Assembly (NCBI GenBank): GCA_900540805.1
Contig: UQHL01000018.1
Location: forward strand, 1-63,969
Length of the DNA stretch: 63,969 nt
Source: an uncultured Eubacteriales bacterium
GTDB taxonomy: Bacteria > Bacillota > Clostridia > Christensenellales > Borkfalkiaceae
Reading direction: 5' to 3'
Below, in pieces: positions 34,113-42,714 of the stretch (position 1 is the first letter of the stretch; each line of letters begins with the position of its first letter). The notes beneath the pieces were generated by a model. That model did no database searches. It was not told the origin of the DNA and saw nothing but the letters and a program-made list of their open reading frames with translations. Position numbers and translations under genes: made by a program.

Positions 34113-34326
34113 TAATGTGATTAAAGAGGGCATAGACCTTTTTTCGGCAAAAGTAAGTGAAACAACGGAAGAGGTCAAAGACAAATTGAAAGATGTCGAA
34201 AACGAGATAGAACAAGCAAAATCAGATATACATTTTGAACGAGGATTTCGCAAGTTTTTATTTTGGGCTACGCCGATATTGCTTGCATTTCAGACGGCTA
34301 TTTCAATTTTTCTGCTGTTACGGTAA
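33745..34326 (+). CDS. Nested mobilisation protein (coiled coil plus membrane segment, MobB-like)
   Basis: 193 residues from TTG 33745 in a different frame from mobA; the first 368 bases lie inside mobA. Long coiled coil (about 35-165, e.g. NLIRQQTLLIEDLTRQVKNV, NVRNLTDKVESVTRRLETLI), then one C-terminal membrane helix (FRKFLFWATPILLAFQTAISIFLLL). In ColE1-type plasmids mobB and mobD are likewise nested out of frame in mobA, and MobB is a membrane protein linking relaxase and coupling protein. The homology is by arrangement and topology, not proven. The extension past the mobA stop shows it is not merely a shadow frame. Confidence 0.75.
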   Translation: MENRITGRRPQRIIDGEEEIFTNNPELIRLDSAVDELKAVTQGGLFQKALALSNEKCNNLIRQQTLLIEDLTRQVKNVKESNYENVRNLTDKVESVTRRLETLINQQATMKAETVQEVQRVADNVIKEGIDLFSAKVSETTEEVKDKLKDVENEIEQAKSDIHFERGFRKFLFWATPILLAFQTAISIFLLLR

Positions 34327-34336
34327 AAATTTACGC

Positions 34337-34427
34337 AAAACCACTTGACTTTTTAAGAAAAATATAGTATATATACGATATATACAAATTGTGAGTGTGA
34401 GTTTCAAAGGGATAGTCAAGTGGTTTT
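34337..34427. repeat. Long inverted repeat between mob and recombinase genes
   Basis: AAAACCACTTGACT (34337-34350) and AGTCAAGTGGTTTT (34414-34427) are a perfect 14-bp inverted repeat with a 63-base loop, followed by GTTTTC. For transcripts coming from mobA it can act as a terminator. The loop also contains TATATACGATATATA, a near-palindrome. Confidence 0.7.
34345..34373 (+). promoter_or_regulatory. Promoter of tnpW-tnpX
   Basis: TTGACT (34345-34350), 17-base spacer, TATATA (34368-34373). The -35 box is embedded in the left arm of the inverted repeat, so transcripts begun here lack that arm and should not fold into the terminator. The A/T palindrome around the -10 may be an operator. Confidence 0.65.
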
Positions 34428-34454
34428 GTTTTCATCAAAAATTAAGGGAGTTAA

Positions 34455-34598
34455 ATGAAACAGAATCAATATAACTATACAAGAAAAGTGGGAAGAATTA
34501 CTTACTCTATTGTTGTAAGGGAAGCGGAAGAGGCTAAAGAAAAGGTAGATAACAGAATTAAAAAACTGTTGTTGAACGATTTATCGAAAGCAGGTTAG
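34455..34598 (+). CDS. tnpW: TnpW-family small transposon protein
   Basis: 47 residues, start after AAGGGAG. The sequence YTRKVGRITYSIVVREAEEAKEKVDNRIKKLL matches the pattern of TnpW (as in Tn4451-type elements), which always sits next to the large serine recombinase. Ten bases separate it from that gene. Role in the family is not settled; a directionality or regulatory function is plausible. Confidence 0.7.
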   Translation: MKQNQYNYTRKVGRITYSIVVREAEEAKEKVDNRIKKLLLNDLSKAG

Positions 34599-34608
34599 GA
34601 GGAGCATA

Positions 34609-36225
34609 ATGAAAACGAAAACGGCGAAAGATTCGATAACTGCACTTTATTGTAGGTTAAGCGTAGACGATGAGTTGAACGGAGAAAGTAACAGTATAAC
34701 CCATCAAAAAGAAATGCTCGAAGAATATGCTCAAAAGAATAATTTTTACAACATAAAGTTTTATGTTGACGATGGCTATTCGGGAACGAATTTTAACCGT
34801 CCCGCATTCAAAGAACTGATAAAAAATATTGATTCAGGGATTGTCGGAACGGTTATCGTCAAAGATATGTCAAGACTTGGCAGAGATTATCTCAAAGTTG
34901 GGTATTACAGCGAGGTTTATTTCGGAGAAGCGGGAGTACATTTTATTGCCGTTAATGACAACGTAGACAATACAATAGAAAACGATAGCGATTTCACGCC
35001 GTTTCGCAACATTATGAACGAGTGGTATGCAAAGGACACAAGTAAAAAGGTGCGCGCGGTTATCCGTGCAAAAGGAATGTCGGGTAAATCTACCTGTAAT
35101 TGCCCGCCGTATGGATATATAAAAGATGAGAACGGAAATTGGTTGGTAGAAAAAGAAGCGGCAGAAATAGTAAAAAAAATATATCGTTTGTGCATAGAGG
35201 GCTACGGTCCGATGCAAATCAGTAAAAAGTTAAACGCGCAGAAAGCCATATCGCCGGTTGTGTGGAAAAATAAAGTGGGGTGGAAATATAAACTTGAAAA
35301 AGTAGACCATCCTGAATTGTGGACTGTATCGGCTATAAGGCGTATTCTTTCAAACCCTATTTATTTAGGAAACACAGTAAATTTCCGAACTAAAAAGAAA
35401 TCGTATAAGAGCCATTCCGTAGTTTATTTGCCCAAAGACGAATGGGTGATATTTGAGGATACACACGAGGCGATTATCGATCGGGATACGTTTGATACCG
35501 TTCAAAAGTTAAGAGAAGGGGTAAGGAGAAGAGTATCTATTGACGGTGAGATGAGCATTTTTTCAGGGCTTTTATATTGTGCCGATTGTGGTGCTAAAAT
35601 GTACTTAAACAGGCATAGAGGTTCAGAGAAAGACGCTTTTAATTGCGCTTCGTACAGAAAAGAGAAAGAACGAACCTGCACATCCCATTACATAACATTA
35701 CACGCAATCGAAGATATTGTGCTTTACGATCTGCAACGTGTATTAGGAATGGCAAAGGGGAAAGAAACAGAATTTGTTTCTATGTTGCAGGAAAAGAACA
35801 AAAAAATGACTAAAAGCGATTTGTCGGAAAAAGCCAAAGAATGCGATGAAGCCGAAAAACGAATTGCTGTTCTTGACCGCATAATACAAAATCTCTATGA
35901 AGATAAGGTGAGCGGAACGTTGTCAGAGGAACGCTTTATTAAATTATCGAAAAACTATGAGAGTGAACAAGCCGAGTTGACGGATAAAGTGAAGTTTTTG
36001 AAAGAGGAATTGATGGCAGTTCAAAAGGAAACGGCGGATATAAATAAGTTTATGAGGCTTATAAAAAGGTATACTGAAATTACAGAATTAAATGCCGAAA
36101 TAGTAAGAACTTTCATTGATAAAATTTACGTTCATAAAGGCGAAACGGCACAAGGAGGACATAGGCAGACGATAGAAATTATTTATAATTGTGTGGGCGC
36201 AATACCTGAAATGGAAAATGATTGA
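34609..36225 (+). CDS. tnpX: TnpX/TndX-like large serine recombinase of the IME
   Basis: 538 residues. The N-terminal resolvase domain has catalytic Ser18 in YCRLSVDD and the downstream KDMSRLGRDYL Arg motif. A recombinase domain follows (about 170-270), then a zinc ribbon (LLYCADCGAKM ... FNCASYRKEKERTC, about 325-360) and a C-terminal coiled coil (about 385-500). Length and order are those of TnpX of Tn4451 and TndX of Tn5397. It should catalyse integration and excision of the IME at the virD4-like gene. Start after TAGGAGGAGCAT. Confidence 0.93.
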   Translation: MKTKTAKDSITALYCRLSVDDELNGESNSITHQKEMLEEYAQKNNFYNIKFYVDDGYSGTNFNRPAFKELIKNIDSGIVGTVIVKDMSRLGRDYLKVGYYSEVYFGEAGVHFIAVNDNVDNTIENDSDFTPFRNIMNEWYAKDTSKKVRAVIRAKGMSGKSTCNCPPYGYIKDENGNWLVEKEAAEIVKKIYRLCIEGYGPMQISKKLNAQKAISPVVWKNKVGWKYKLEKVDHPELWTVSAIRRILSNPIYLGNTVNFRTKKKSYKSHSVVYLPKDEWVIFEDTHEAIIDRDTFDTVQKLREGVRRRVSIDGEMSIFSGLLYCADCGAKMYLNRHRGSEKDAFNCASYRKEKERTCTSHYITLHAIEDIVLYDLQRVLGMAKGKETEFVSMLQEKNKKMTKSDLSEKAKECDEAEKRIAVLDRIIQNLYEDKVSGTLSEERFIKLSKNYESEQAELTDKVKFLKEELMAVQKETADINKFMRLIKRYTEITELNAEIVRTFIDKIYVHKGETAQGGHRQTIEIIYNCVGAIPEMEND

Positions 36226-36232
36226 TATAAAA

Positions 36233-36270
36233 TGAATCCGCTCGGTAATGAATCGGGCGGATTTACTTTT
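36233..36270 (+). terminator. Terminator after the serine recombinase
   Basis: AATCCGCTCGG (36234-36244) pairs with TCGGGCGGATT (36252-36262, with a G-U pair), followed by TACTTTTA. Confidence 0.65.
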
Positions 36271-36277
36271 ATACTCC

Positions 36278-36306
36278 TTGACAGAGAAAGAGAATAATGC
36301 TATAAT
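36278..36306 (+). promoter_or_regulatory. Promoter of the XRE-hsd operon
   Basis: TTGACA (36278-36283), 17-base spacer, TATAAT (36301-36306), 32 bases before the XRE start. A near-consensus promoter, probably autoregulated by the first gene to limit restriction before methylation. Confidence 0.88.
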
Positions 36307-36337
36307 ATGTTATACAAAGCAATAAGGAGTTAGTGTT

Positions 36338-36538
36338 ATGACTTTCGCTGAAAAGGTTAAATATGTAAGGGGTAAATTGTTGCTAAGTCAAGAAGATTTG
36401 GCAAAACAAGTAGGGGTATCTTTTGCGACGGTTAACCGTTGGGAAAAAGGCGTTGAACCACAATTTTTAACGCAAATGCGATTTGAAAATTTTTGCAATG
36501 AACGCGGTATAAATTTTGAGGAGGGGAACAATGTCTGA
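36338..36538 (+). CDS. XRE-family regulator of the restriction-modification operon
   Basis: 66 residues consisting of a Cro/C1-type HTH (KVKYVRGKLLLSQEDLAKQVGVSFATVNRWEKGVEPQ). Start after AAGGAG. Its 3' end overlaps the hsdR start by 8 bases. As the first gene of the operon, directly downstream of a strong promoter, it probably works as a C-protein-like controller that delays or limits HsdR expression upon entry into a new host. Confidence 0.85.
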   Translation: MTFAEKVKYVRGKLLLSQEDLAKQVGVSFATVNRWEKGVEPQFLTQMRFENFCNERGINFEEGNNV

Positions 36539-39500
36539 ACACGGAAAGTTTAATGAGGCAACAAGAGTTCAGATGCCTGCGTTAGTGCATTTGACAAGGC
36601 TTGGATACAACTATTATGGCAAGATTTCCGAAGAATCCGTCGGTAAGGTTTATGACGGAGATACGAATATTTTGCTTGAAGTTTTTAAGAGTCAGTTTGA
36701 AAAACTTAATCCCGACCACGCAGGAGAGTATGAACAGGTTTTACACGATATAAAGCAAGAACTCGATTACGATGATTTGGGACGTTCTTTTTATAAACGT
36801 TTAACAAGCGTATCGCCAATCAAATTGATTGATTTTGATACACCGAGCAACAATGTCTTTCATTGTACGGGGGAATTTACCTGTCGGCGCGACGGTGAAG
36901 AATTTCGCCCCGACATCACTCTGTTTGTAAACGGCTTGCCGCTTGTCTTTTTGGAAGTTAAAAAGCCGAATAATAAGGGCGGAATGATTGCGGAAAGCAA
37001 TCGTATGAACAATATTCGATTCCCGAATAAGAAGTTCAGACGGTTTATAAATATTACGCAACTGATGATTTTCTCTAATAACAAAGAGTATGACACGTTG
37101 GGCGGGATAGTTCCTGTTGACGGAGCATTTTATTGCACGGGTTCAAAAAGTAAGGCGTTTTTTAACTGTTTCAGAGAGGAAAATAAGGGCGGCGAAGCAG
37201 TTGCGCCGTATATAAAGAATTTCCCATATAAAGACATAAATCCCGAAGTTGAAAAGCGTATTTTATCGGACTTTAACTGTCAGGTAATACATACCGCGCC
37301 TGAATATCAAACGAACTTACAATTCAACACTCCGACTAACAGAATAATTACGTCAATGTGTTCCATTGAACGGTTATTGTTCTTGTTAAAATACGGAATC
37401 GCTTATGTAAAGGAAGAAAAGGAAGTTGACGGTGTTATCGAGTCGAGAGATGAGAAACACATAATGCGCTATCAGCAAATGTTTGCCGCCCTGACCGTCA
37501 GAGAGAAAATCAAAAACGGTGTAACGTCGGGCGTTATTTGGCATACACAGGGGAGCGGCAAAACTGCGTTGTCGTATTATTTGAATTATGTATTGACTGA
37601 TTTTCTTGCAACGCAAAACAAAGTTGCGAAGTTCTATTTCATAGTTGACAGACTTGACCTGATGGAACAGGCAAAGCAAGAGTTTGAGGCGAGAGGCTTG
37701 GAAGTAAAAACGGCAGACACTCGCGCCGAACTGATGAGTCAATTCAGAAATAATCAATCTTTGGAAGGAAAGAGCGGAAATCACGAAATAACGGTTGTCA
37801 ATATTCAACGTTTTGCAGAAGATAAAGAAAAAGTGAACCTTCCCGCGTATGCTACTAACTTACAAAGAATTTTTATTGTCGATGAAGCGCATAGAGGGTA
37901 TAACCCGAAAGGCTCGTTCTTGGCAAACCTTTTTGAAGCGGATAAAAACTCGATTAAAATTGCATTGACAGGAACGCCGCTTCTGAAAGAAGAACGTGCT
38001 TCTTGGAAAGTGTTTGGCGATTATTATCATACCTATTACTACGATAAATCTATTCAGGACGGATACACCTTAAAAATTATCCGTGAAGATATAGAAACTT
38101 CTTACAGAGAAAAACTGACTGAGATTTATCAGAAGTTGGAAACGCTTGTTGAGAAAAAAGATATAAAGAAAAGTCAGATAATCGAACACGATACCTATGT
38201 AAAAGAACTGCTGCGGTATATCATTTCGGACTTAAAAAAATTCAGACAATTACATAACGATAATACGCTCGGTGGAATGGTTATCTGCGAAACGAGCGAG
38301 CAGGCGAGAAAGTTATACGAATATTTTGCGGAAGTGCAGACAGAATTGAACAGCCAAGACAAATTGCAGAGCAATTTTAACGCAGGTTTGATTTTGCACG
38401 ATAGCGACGACAAGGAAACGCGTAAGCAAATAGTAAAAGATTTCAAGAAGAATATGACGATAGATATTCTTATTGTATTCAATATGTTGCTTACGGGCTT
38501 TGATGCGCCAAGACTGAAACGTTTGTATTTCGGACGAAAACTCAAAGACCACAATCTTTTACAGGCTATTACGAGAGTAAACAGACCGTATAAGGATAAC
38601 CATTATGGCTACGTCGTTGACTTTGCCGATATAAAAAAGAACTTTGAGGAAACTAATCAGGAATACTTGAAAGAATTAAATCGTTTCAATATGCCCGAAG
38701 AAATCGGTGAAGATGTTGCAACGGGAACGCTTACGCAAGTACTTGAAAACCCCGATGAAATCATTTTGCAGATGAAGCAAGTCCGGCAGGTACTCTTTGA
38801 GTATACTACCGATAACGTCGAATTGTTCAGTAGCGAAATTTCGACGATTGAAGATAAAGAAGTTCTCTTGTCGTTAAAGAAAGCGTTGGTAAACGCGCGG
38901 GATTGCTGTAATATGGTCAGAACGTTTGGCGATGATGACCTGAAACAGGCGTTTGCAAAGTTGGAAATGCCTAAAATTCCGCAAATGATAAGCGAAGTTC
39001 AGCATTGCATAGACTCGATAAATCAAAAGGAAGCATTGTATAGTAGCGACAGTACCGCTCAAATGGTTTTTGAGGCAATGCAGGACATCGAATTCAATTT
39101 CAGTAAAATCGGAGAAGAAGAACTGAAATTAGCGTCGGGCGGCGAAGAGTTGAACGAAAAGAAAAATAAGGCAATTCGTTTCTTTATGGATAATATAGAT
39201 CCCGATGATCCTGAATACATTTCGCTTTACGAAGCGTTCAGAGAAAGGTTCAAAGAACACGGTTTTGTTCCGTCCGATATGGCAGAGTTCGATGAATGCT
39301 CAAAAGCACTTGACGAGGTTTTGGATAAACTTGTGGCATTACAACGAAAGAATGCGGCACTTCTGAAAAAGTATAACGGCGATACGAAGTTCGCAAGAGT
39401 CCATAAGAGAATAAAGGAAGAAAACGAACGCAGAAAAGCCGAGCATAAAAAGCCTATCGTTGACGAATACGATGAAACGTTGCTTTCGTTCTTATCGTCG

Positions 39501-39707
39501 ATAAAACTCGAAATAGACCAAAAGGTTTACGACCGGAACGATATTTTGAGGAAAGACGCATATTTCGAGCAAACGGTTATGCAACAAATTCAAGAGGGTT
39601 TCCGTAAACTCAATTTCACAAGCGACAGAGAAGAAAGAAAGTTTATTCAGGAAAGGATAGCCAAGCAATACTTAATGCAGTACAACGCCACATATCCTGC
39701 GGCGTAA
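36531..39707 (+). CDS. hsdR: Type I restriction enzyme, endonuclease/translocase subunit HsdR
   Basis: 1,058 residues from ATG 36531 (GAGGAGGGGAAC upstream); 36516 would add five residues inside the SD. The N-terminal nuclease has RPDIT (about 126-130) and LEVKKP (about 140-145), the D...ExK motif. SF2 translocase motor: QGSGKT (about 340), VDEAHRGY (about 450), TGTPLL, ITRVNRPY (motif VI, about 683). The C-terminal helical domain contacts HsdM. All motifs are intact, so the system should be active. Confidence 0.95.
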   Translation: MSEHGKFNEATRVQMPALVHLTRLGYNYYGKISEESVGKVYDGDTNILLEVFKSQFEKLNPDHAGEYEQVLHDIKQELDYDDLGRSFYKRLTSVSPIKLIDFDTPSNNVFHCTGEFTCRRDGEEFRPDITLFVNGLPLVFLEVKKPNNKGGMIAESNRMNNIRFPNKKFRRFINITQLMIFSNNKEYDTLGGIVPVDGAFYCTGSKSKAFFNCFREENKGGEAVAPYIKNFPYKDINPEVEKRILSDFNCQVIHTAPEYQTNLQFNTPTNRIITSMCSIERLLFLLKYGIAYVKEEKEVDGVIESRDEKHIMRYQQMFAALTVREKIKNGVTSGVIWHTQGSGKTALSYYLNYVLTDFLATQNKVAKFYFIVDRLDLMEQAKQEFEARGLEVKTADTRAELMSQFRNNQSLEGKSGNHEITVVNIQRFAEDKEKVNLPAYATNLQRIFIVDEAHRGYNPKGSFLANLFEADKNSIKIALTGTPLLKEERASWKVFGDYYHTYYYDKSIQDGYTLKIIREDIETSYREKLTEIYQKLETLVEKKDIKKSQIIEHDTYVKELLRYIISDLKKFRQLHNDNTLGGMVICETSEQARKLYEYFAEVQTELNSQDKLQSNFNAGLILHDSDDKETRKQIVKDFKKNMTIDILIVFNMLLTGFDAPRLKRLYFGRKLKDHNLLQAITRVNRPYKDNHYGYVVDFADIKKNFEETNQEYLKELNRFNMPEEIGEDVATGTLTQVLENPDEIILQMKQVRQVLFEYTTDNVELFSSEISTIEDKEVLLSLKKALVNARDCCNMVRTFGDDDLKQAFAKLEMPKIPQMISEVQHCIDSINQKEALYSSDSTAQMVFEAMQDIEFNFSKIGEEELKLASGGEELNEKKNKAIRFFMDNIDPDDPEYISLYEAFRERFKEHGFVPSDMAEFDECSKALDEVLDKLVALQRKNAALLKKYNGDTKFARVHKRIKEENERRKAEHKKPIVDEYDETLLSFLSSIKLEIDQKVYDRNDILRKDAYFEQTVMQQIQEGFRKLNFTSDREERKFIQERIAKQYLMQYNATYPAA

Positions 39708-39716
39708 GGAGATAAA

Positions 39717-41390
39717 ATGAACGATAACAAAACGATAAAGGAAAAAACGATTGCGCTGATTGACTCGTTGAAATCGACCTGTCAGACTTACGGAATGGGA
39801 AATGACGGCAACGAGTATAAAATAATTACGCAGGTATTCCTGTATAAGTTCCTTAACGATAAATTCGGCTATGAAGTGAAAAAACTTTCAAGCCGACTTG
39901 CCAATGCTGAAAAGTGGGAAGAAGAGTATACGGCGATGAGCGAGGACGAACGGGAAGATTTGTTAGACTCTCTTTCGGCGGATATTCCGAAGTTGTATCC
40001 TGAACACTTGATTGCTACTTTGTGGAATCAACAGACAAAAGGCGATTTCGAGTTGATTTTTGATAGCACAATGGTTGATATAGCGGATAAAAACGCCGCG
40101 ATTTTCTCAACGCAGACAACGCAGAATACGAAAATTCCTTTGTTTGAAAAACTTACCGACTTTGTAACGGACTCTTCACAGCGTGCGCCGTTTGCGAGAG
40201 CGTTAGTCGATAAACTTGCAAAGTTTTCGTTCGAGGAAGCCTTTGTTGAACGATACGACTTTTTTGCTGATATATTCGAGTATCTCATAAAAGACTACAA
40301 TACGTCGGGCGGCGGAAAGTATGCGGAATATTACACCCCGCACGCAATCGCGACGATTATGGCAAGATTGCTCGTCGGAAACAATGCGGATTTACATAAC
40401 GTGGAATGTTACGATCCGTCGGCAGGAACGGGAACGCTTTTAATGGCACTTGCACACCAAATAGGCGAAGATAGATGTACGATTTTCTCACAGGATATTT
40501 CGCAACGAAGCAATAAGATGTTGAAGTTAAACCTGATACTTAACAACCTTGTTTCTTCGCTTGACCACGCTATTCAGGGCGATACGCTTGTTTCGCCATA
40601 TCATAAGAGCGATAACGGGCAAGAATTAAGGCAGTTTGATTTTGTCGTTTCTAATCCGCCGTTCAAAATGGACTTCTCGGATACGAGAGAAAAACTTGCC
40701 GCAATGCCCGTAAGATTTTGGGCGGGTGTTCCCAAAGTTCCGAATAAAGACAAGGATAAAATGGCGATATACACTTGCTTCATTCAGCACGTCGTGAATT
40801 CCTTGAAGAAAACAGGTAAAGGTGCAATTGTTGTGCCGACGGGTTTCATTACGGCAAAGAGCGGTGTAGAAAAGTCAGTCTTGCAAAAATTAGTAGAGGA
40901 ACATATCGTTTACGGCTGTATTAGTATGCCGTCGAATGTGTTTGCGACTACGGGTACGAATGTTTCGGTGCTATTCTTCGATAATTCGAGAAGAATTGAA
41001 AACCCGAAAGAAAACGACGAAAGACATAAGCAAGACAGCGTTATACTGATTGACGCTTCTAAACTCGGTGAGGAATATAAGGACGGAAATAATCAACGCC
41101 GTCGCTTACGTCCGAAAGAGATAGACTTGATAGTTGATACTTTTGCGAAGAAAGAAGCGGTTGATGATTTCTCTGTTTATGTAACCTACGAAGAAATTAT
41201 AGCAAAGAAATACGCCTTAGCCGCAGGACAATACTTTGACGTGAAAATCGAGTATGTAGATATGACGCCGGAAGAGTTCAACGAGAAAATGGCAGGTTAT
41301 CAGGCAGAACTCGTTAAACTGTTCGACGAGGGCGATAAACTGCAAAAGGAAATCATTGAACAGTTGAAGAAGGTAAAATATGAAAGTTAA
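39717..41390 (+). CDS. hsdM: Type I methyltransferase subunit HsdM
   Basis: 557 residues. The N-terminal HsdM_N helical domain is followed by the SAM-binding motif DPSAGTGTLL (about 232) and the catalytic SNPPF (about 311). It methylates adenine in the target chosen by HsdS. Start 9 bases after hsdR with AAGGAGATAAA. Its last bases overlap the hsdS start at 41380, so HsdM and HsdS are coupled. Confidence 0.95.
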   Translation: MNDNKTIKEKTIALIDSLKSTCQTYGMGNDGNEYKIITQVFLYKFLNDKFGYEVKKLSSRLANAEKWEEEYTAMSEDEREDLLDSLSADIPKLYPEHLIATLWNQQTKGDFELIFDSTMVDIADKNAAIFSTQTTQNTKIPLFEKLTDFVTDSSQRAPFARALVDKLAKFSFEEAFVERYDFFADIFEYLIKDYNTSGGGKYAEYYTPHAIATIMARLLVGNNADLHNVECYDPSAGTGTLLMALAHQIGEDRCTIFSQDISQRSNKMLKLNLILNNLVSSLDHAIQGDTLVSPYHKSDNGQELRQFDFVVSNPPFKMDFSDTREKLAAMPVRFWAGVPKVPNKDKDKMAIYTCFIQHVVNSLKKTGKGAIVVPTGFITAKSGVEKSVLQKLVEEHIVYGCISMPSNVFATTGTNVSVLFFDNSRRIENPKENDERHKQDSVILIDASKLGEEYKDGNNQRRRLRPKEIDLIVDTFAKKEAVDDFSVYVTYEEIIAKKYALAAGQYFDVKIEYVDMTPEEFNEKMAGYQAELVKLFDEGDKLQKEIIEQLKKVKYES

Positions 41391-42609
41391 ACTCGGAGAT
41401 ATTTCACAGATTATAACCGGACCATTTGGCTCTCAACTCCATATGAGCGATTATGTGTCGGATGGCTATCCTGTGATTATGCCGCAGAATATAAGCAATC
41501 GGCGAGTCAATGAAATTGGCATTGCACGAATAGACGATAGCAATTTTAATAGACTCATTCGATACTCTGTTCAGCCTAATGATATTATTTATGCGCGCAG
41601 GGGAAAGGTGGATGAACACGCCTTTATAGATGTTTCAAAAAAAATGATATGCGGCACAGGATGTTTTAGAGTAAGAGTGGTTTCAAGAGAGGTTTATCCA
41701 TTATTTTTATCTTTATACTTAAATAGATCGGAAACGAGGCAATGGCTGATTTCCCACGCGGTGGGTTCTAATATGCCTAATCTAAATACTGATATTTTGT
41801 CTAACGTTCCATTGGAATTGCCAGAATATAGTGAGCAAGTTAGAATAGCGCAATGTTTACAGAGTATAGACGATAAAATTCGCATTAACAATGCGATAAA
41901 TGATAATTTAGCGCAACAAGCAAAATTGCTTTATGACTATTGGTTTACTCAATTTGACTTTCCTGACGAGAACGATAAGCCGTATCGTTCATCGGGCGGT
42001 CAAATGGTTTGGAATGATAGAATGAAACGCAATATCCCGACAGGTTGGCAAGTTGTAACATTTACCAATATTGCAACGTGGGAAAGTAATAGTCAGCCCC
42101 CTAAAAGTGAATTTAGATATGAGCCACAAGAAGGCTATGTACGCTTCATTCAAAATAGGGATTACGATAGTAATGCACACAAAACATATATTCCACTTAC
42201 TAAGAATTTAAGCATAGTAGATCGGCTTGATATTCTTATGGATAAATATGGTGATGCGGGTGCTGTTCGTTATGGCATTGAAGGCGCTTTCAATGTTGCA
42301 TTGGGAAAAATCAATGTCCATAACACTTCACACCGAGAGTACATACGTTCTTATTTAGAAAGTGACGGTATTTATACTTATCTTCATAATTCGTGTATGG
42401 CTTCAACAAGAGCATCGTTGAGCGAGTCGAATCTTGCAAATTTGATACTTGTTATGCCTGATGCTGTTACTATTGCCAAATACGAGGCTATTCTAAACAA
42501 TATTCGCAAACACATCCTTAAAAACAACGATGAAATTGAAAAACTTGTTGCGTTGAGAGATTGGCTTCTTCCGCTTCTTATGAACGGTCAAGCAACGATA
42601 GCCGAATAG
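41380..42609 (+). CDS. hsdS: Type I specificity subunit HsdS, expressed copy
   Basis: 409 residues with two target-recognition domains (about 1-160 and 210-370), each followed by a conserved helical spacer. The central spacer contains AINDNLAQQAKLLYDYWFTQFDFP and the C-terminus ends LLPLLMNGQATIAE. The codons for INDNLA are recombination site A. The same C-terminal phrase recurs in the inverted half-gene at 44285-44869, so the second recognition domain can be exchanged. It dictates the sequence restricted and methylated. Confidence 0.93.
   Translation: MKVKLGDISQIITGPFGSQLHMSDYVSDGYPVIMPQNISNRRVNEIGIARIDDSNFNRLIRYSVQPNDIIYARRGKVDEHAFIDVSKKMICGTGCFRVRVVSREVYPLFLSLYLNRSETRQWLISHAVGSNMPNLNTDILSNVPLELPEYSEQVRIAQCLQSIDDKIRINNAINDNLAQQAKLLYDYWFTQFDFPDENDKPYRSSGGQMVWNDRMKRNIPTGWQVVTFTNIATWESNSQPPKSEFRYEPQEGYVRFIQNRDYDSNAHKTYIPLTKNLSIVDRLDILMDKYGDAGAVRYGIEGAFNVALGKINVHNTSHREYIRSYLESDGIYTYLHNSCMASTRASLSESNLANLILVMPDAVTIAKYEAILNNIRKHILKNNDEIEKLVALRDWLLPLLMNGQATIAE
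41896..41912 (+). repeat. hsdS recombination site A
   Basis: ATAAATGATAATTTAGC, in the codons for INDNLA at the centre of the expressed hsdS. Direct orientation. Identical over 15-17 bases to sites B, C and D. Confidence 0.85.
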
Positions 42610-42612
42610 TTT

Positions 42613-42637
42613 GCTAAATTATCATTTATGATATAAT
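42613..42637 (-). repeat. hsdS recombination site B with promoter-like extension
   Basis: The reverse complement of 42613-42629 is ATAAATGATAATTTAGC, 17 of 17 identical to site A. It lies 4 bases after the hsdS stop. The extension ATGATATAAT (42627-42637) supplies a -10 box TATAAT (42632-42637) reading rightwards toward the tyrosine recombinase, with TTTGCT as a poor -35. Confidence 0.8.
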
Positions 42638-42714
42638 AAAATAACTCTTGTGGTGGCAAGAGAAAATCAACAAGGAACCACCACTCATAGGAGTTCTTTA
42701 TAAGGAGCATACCT

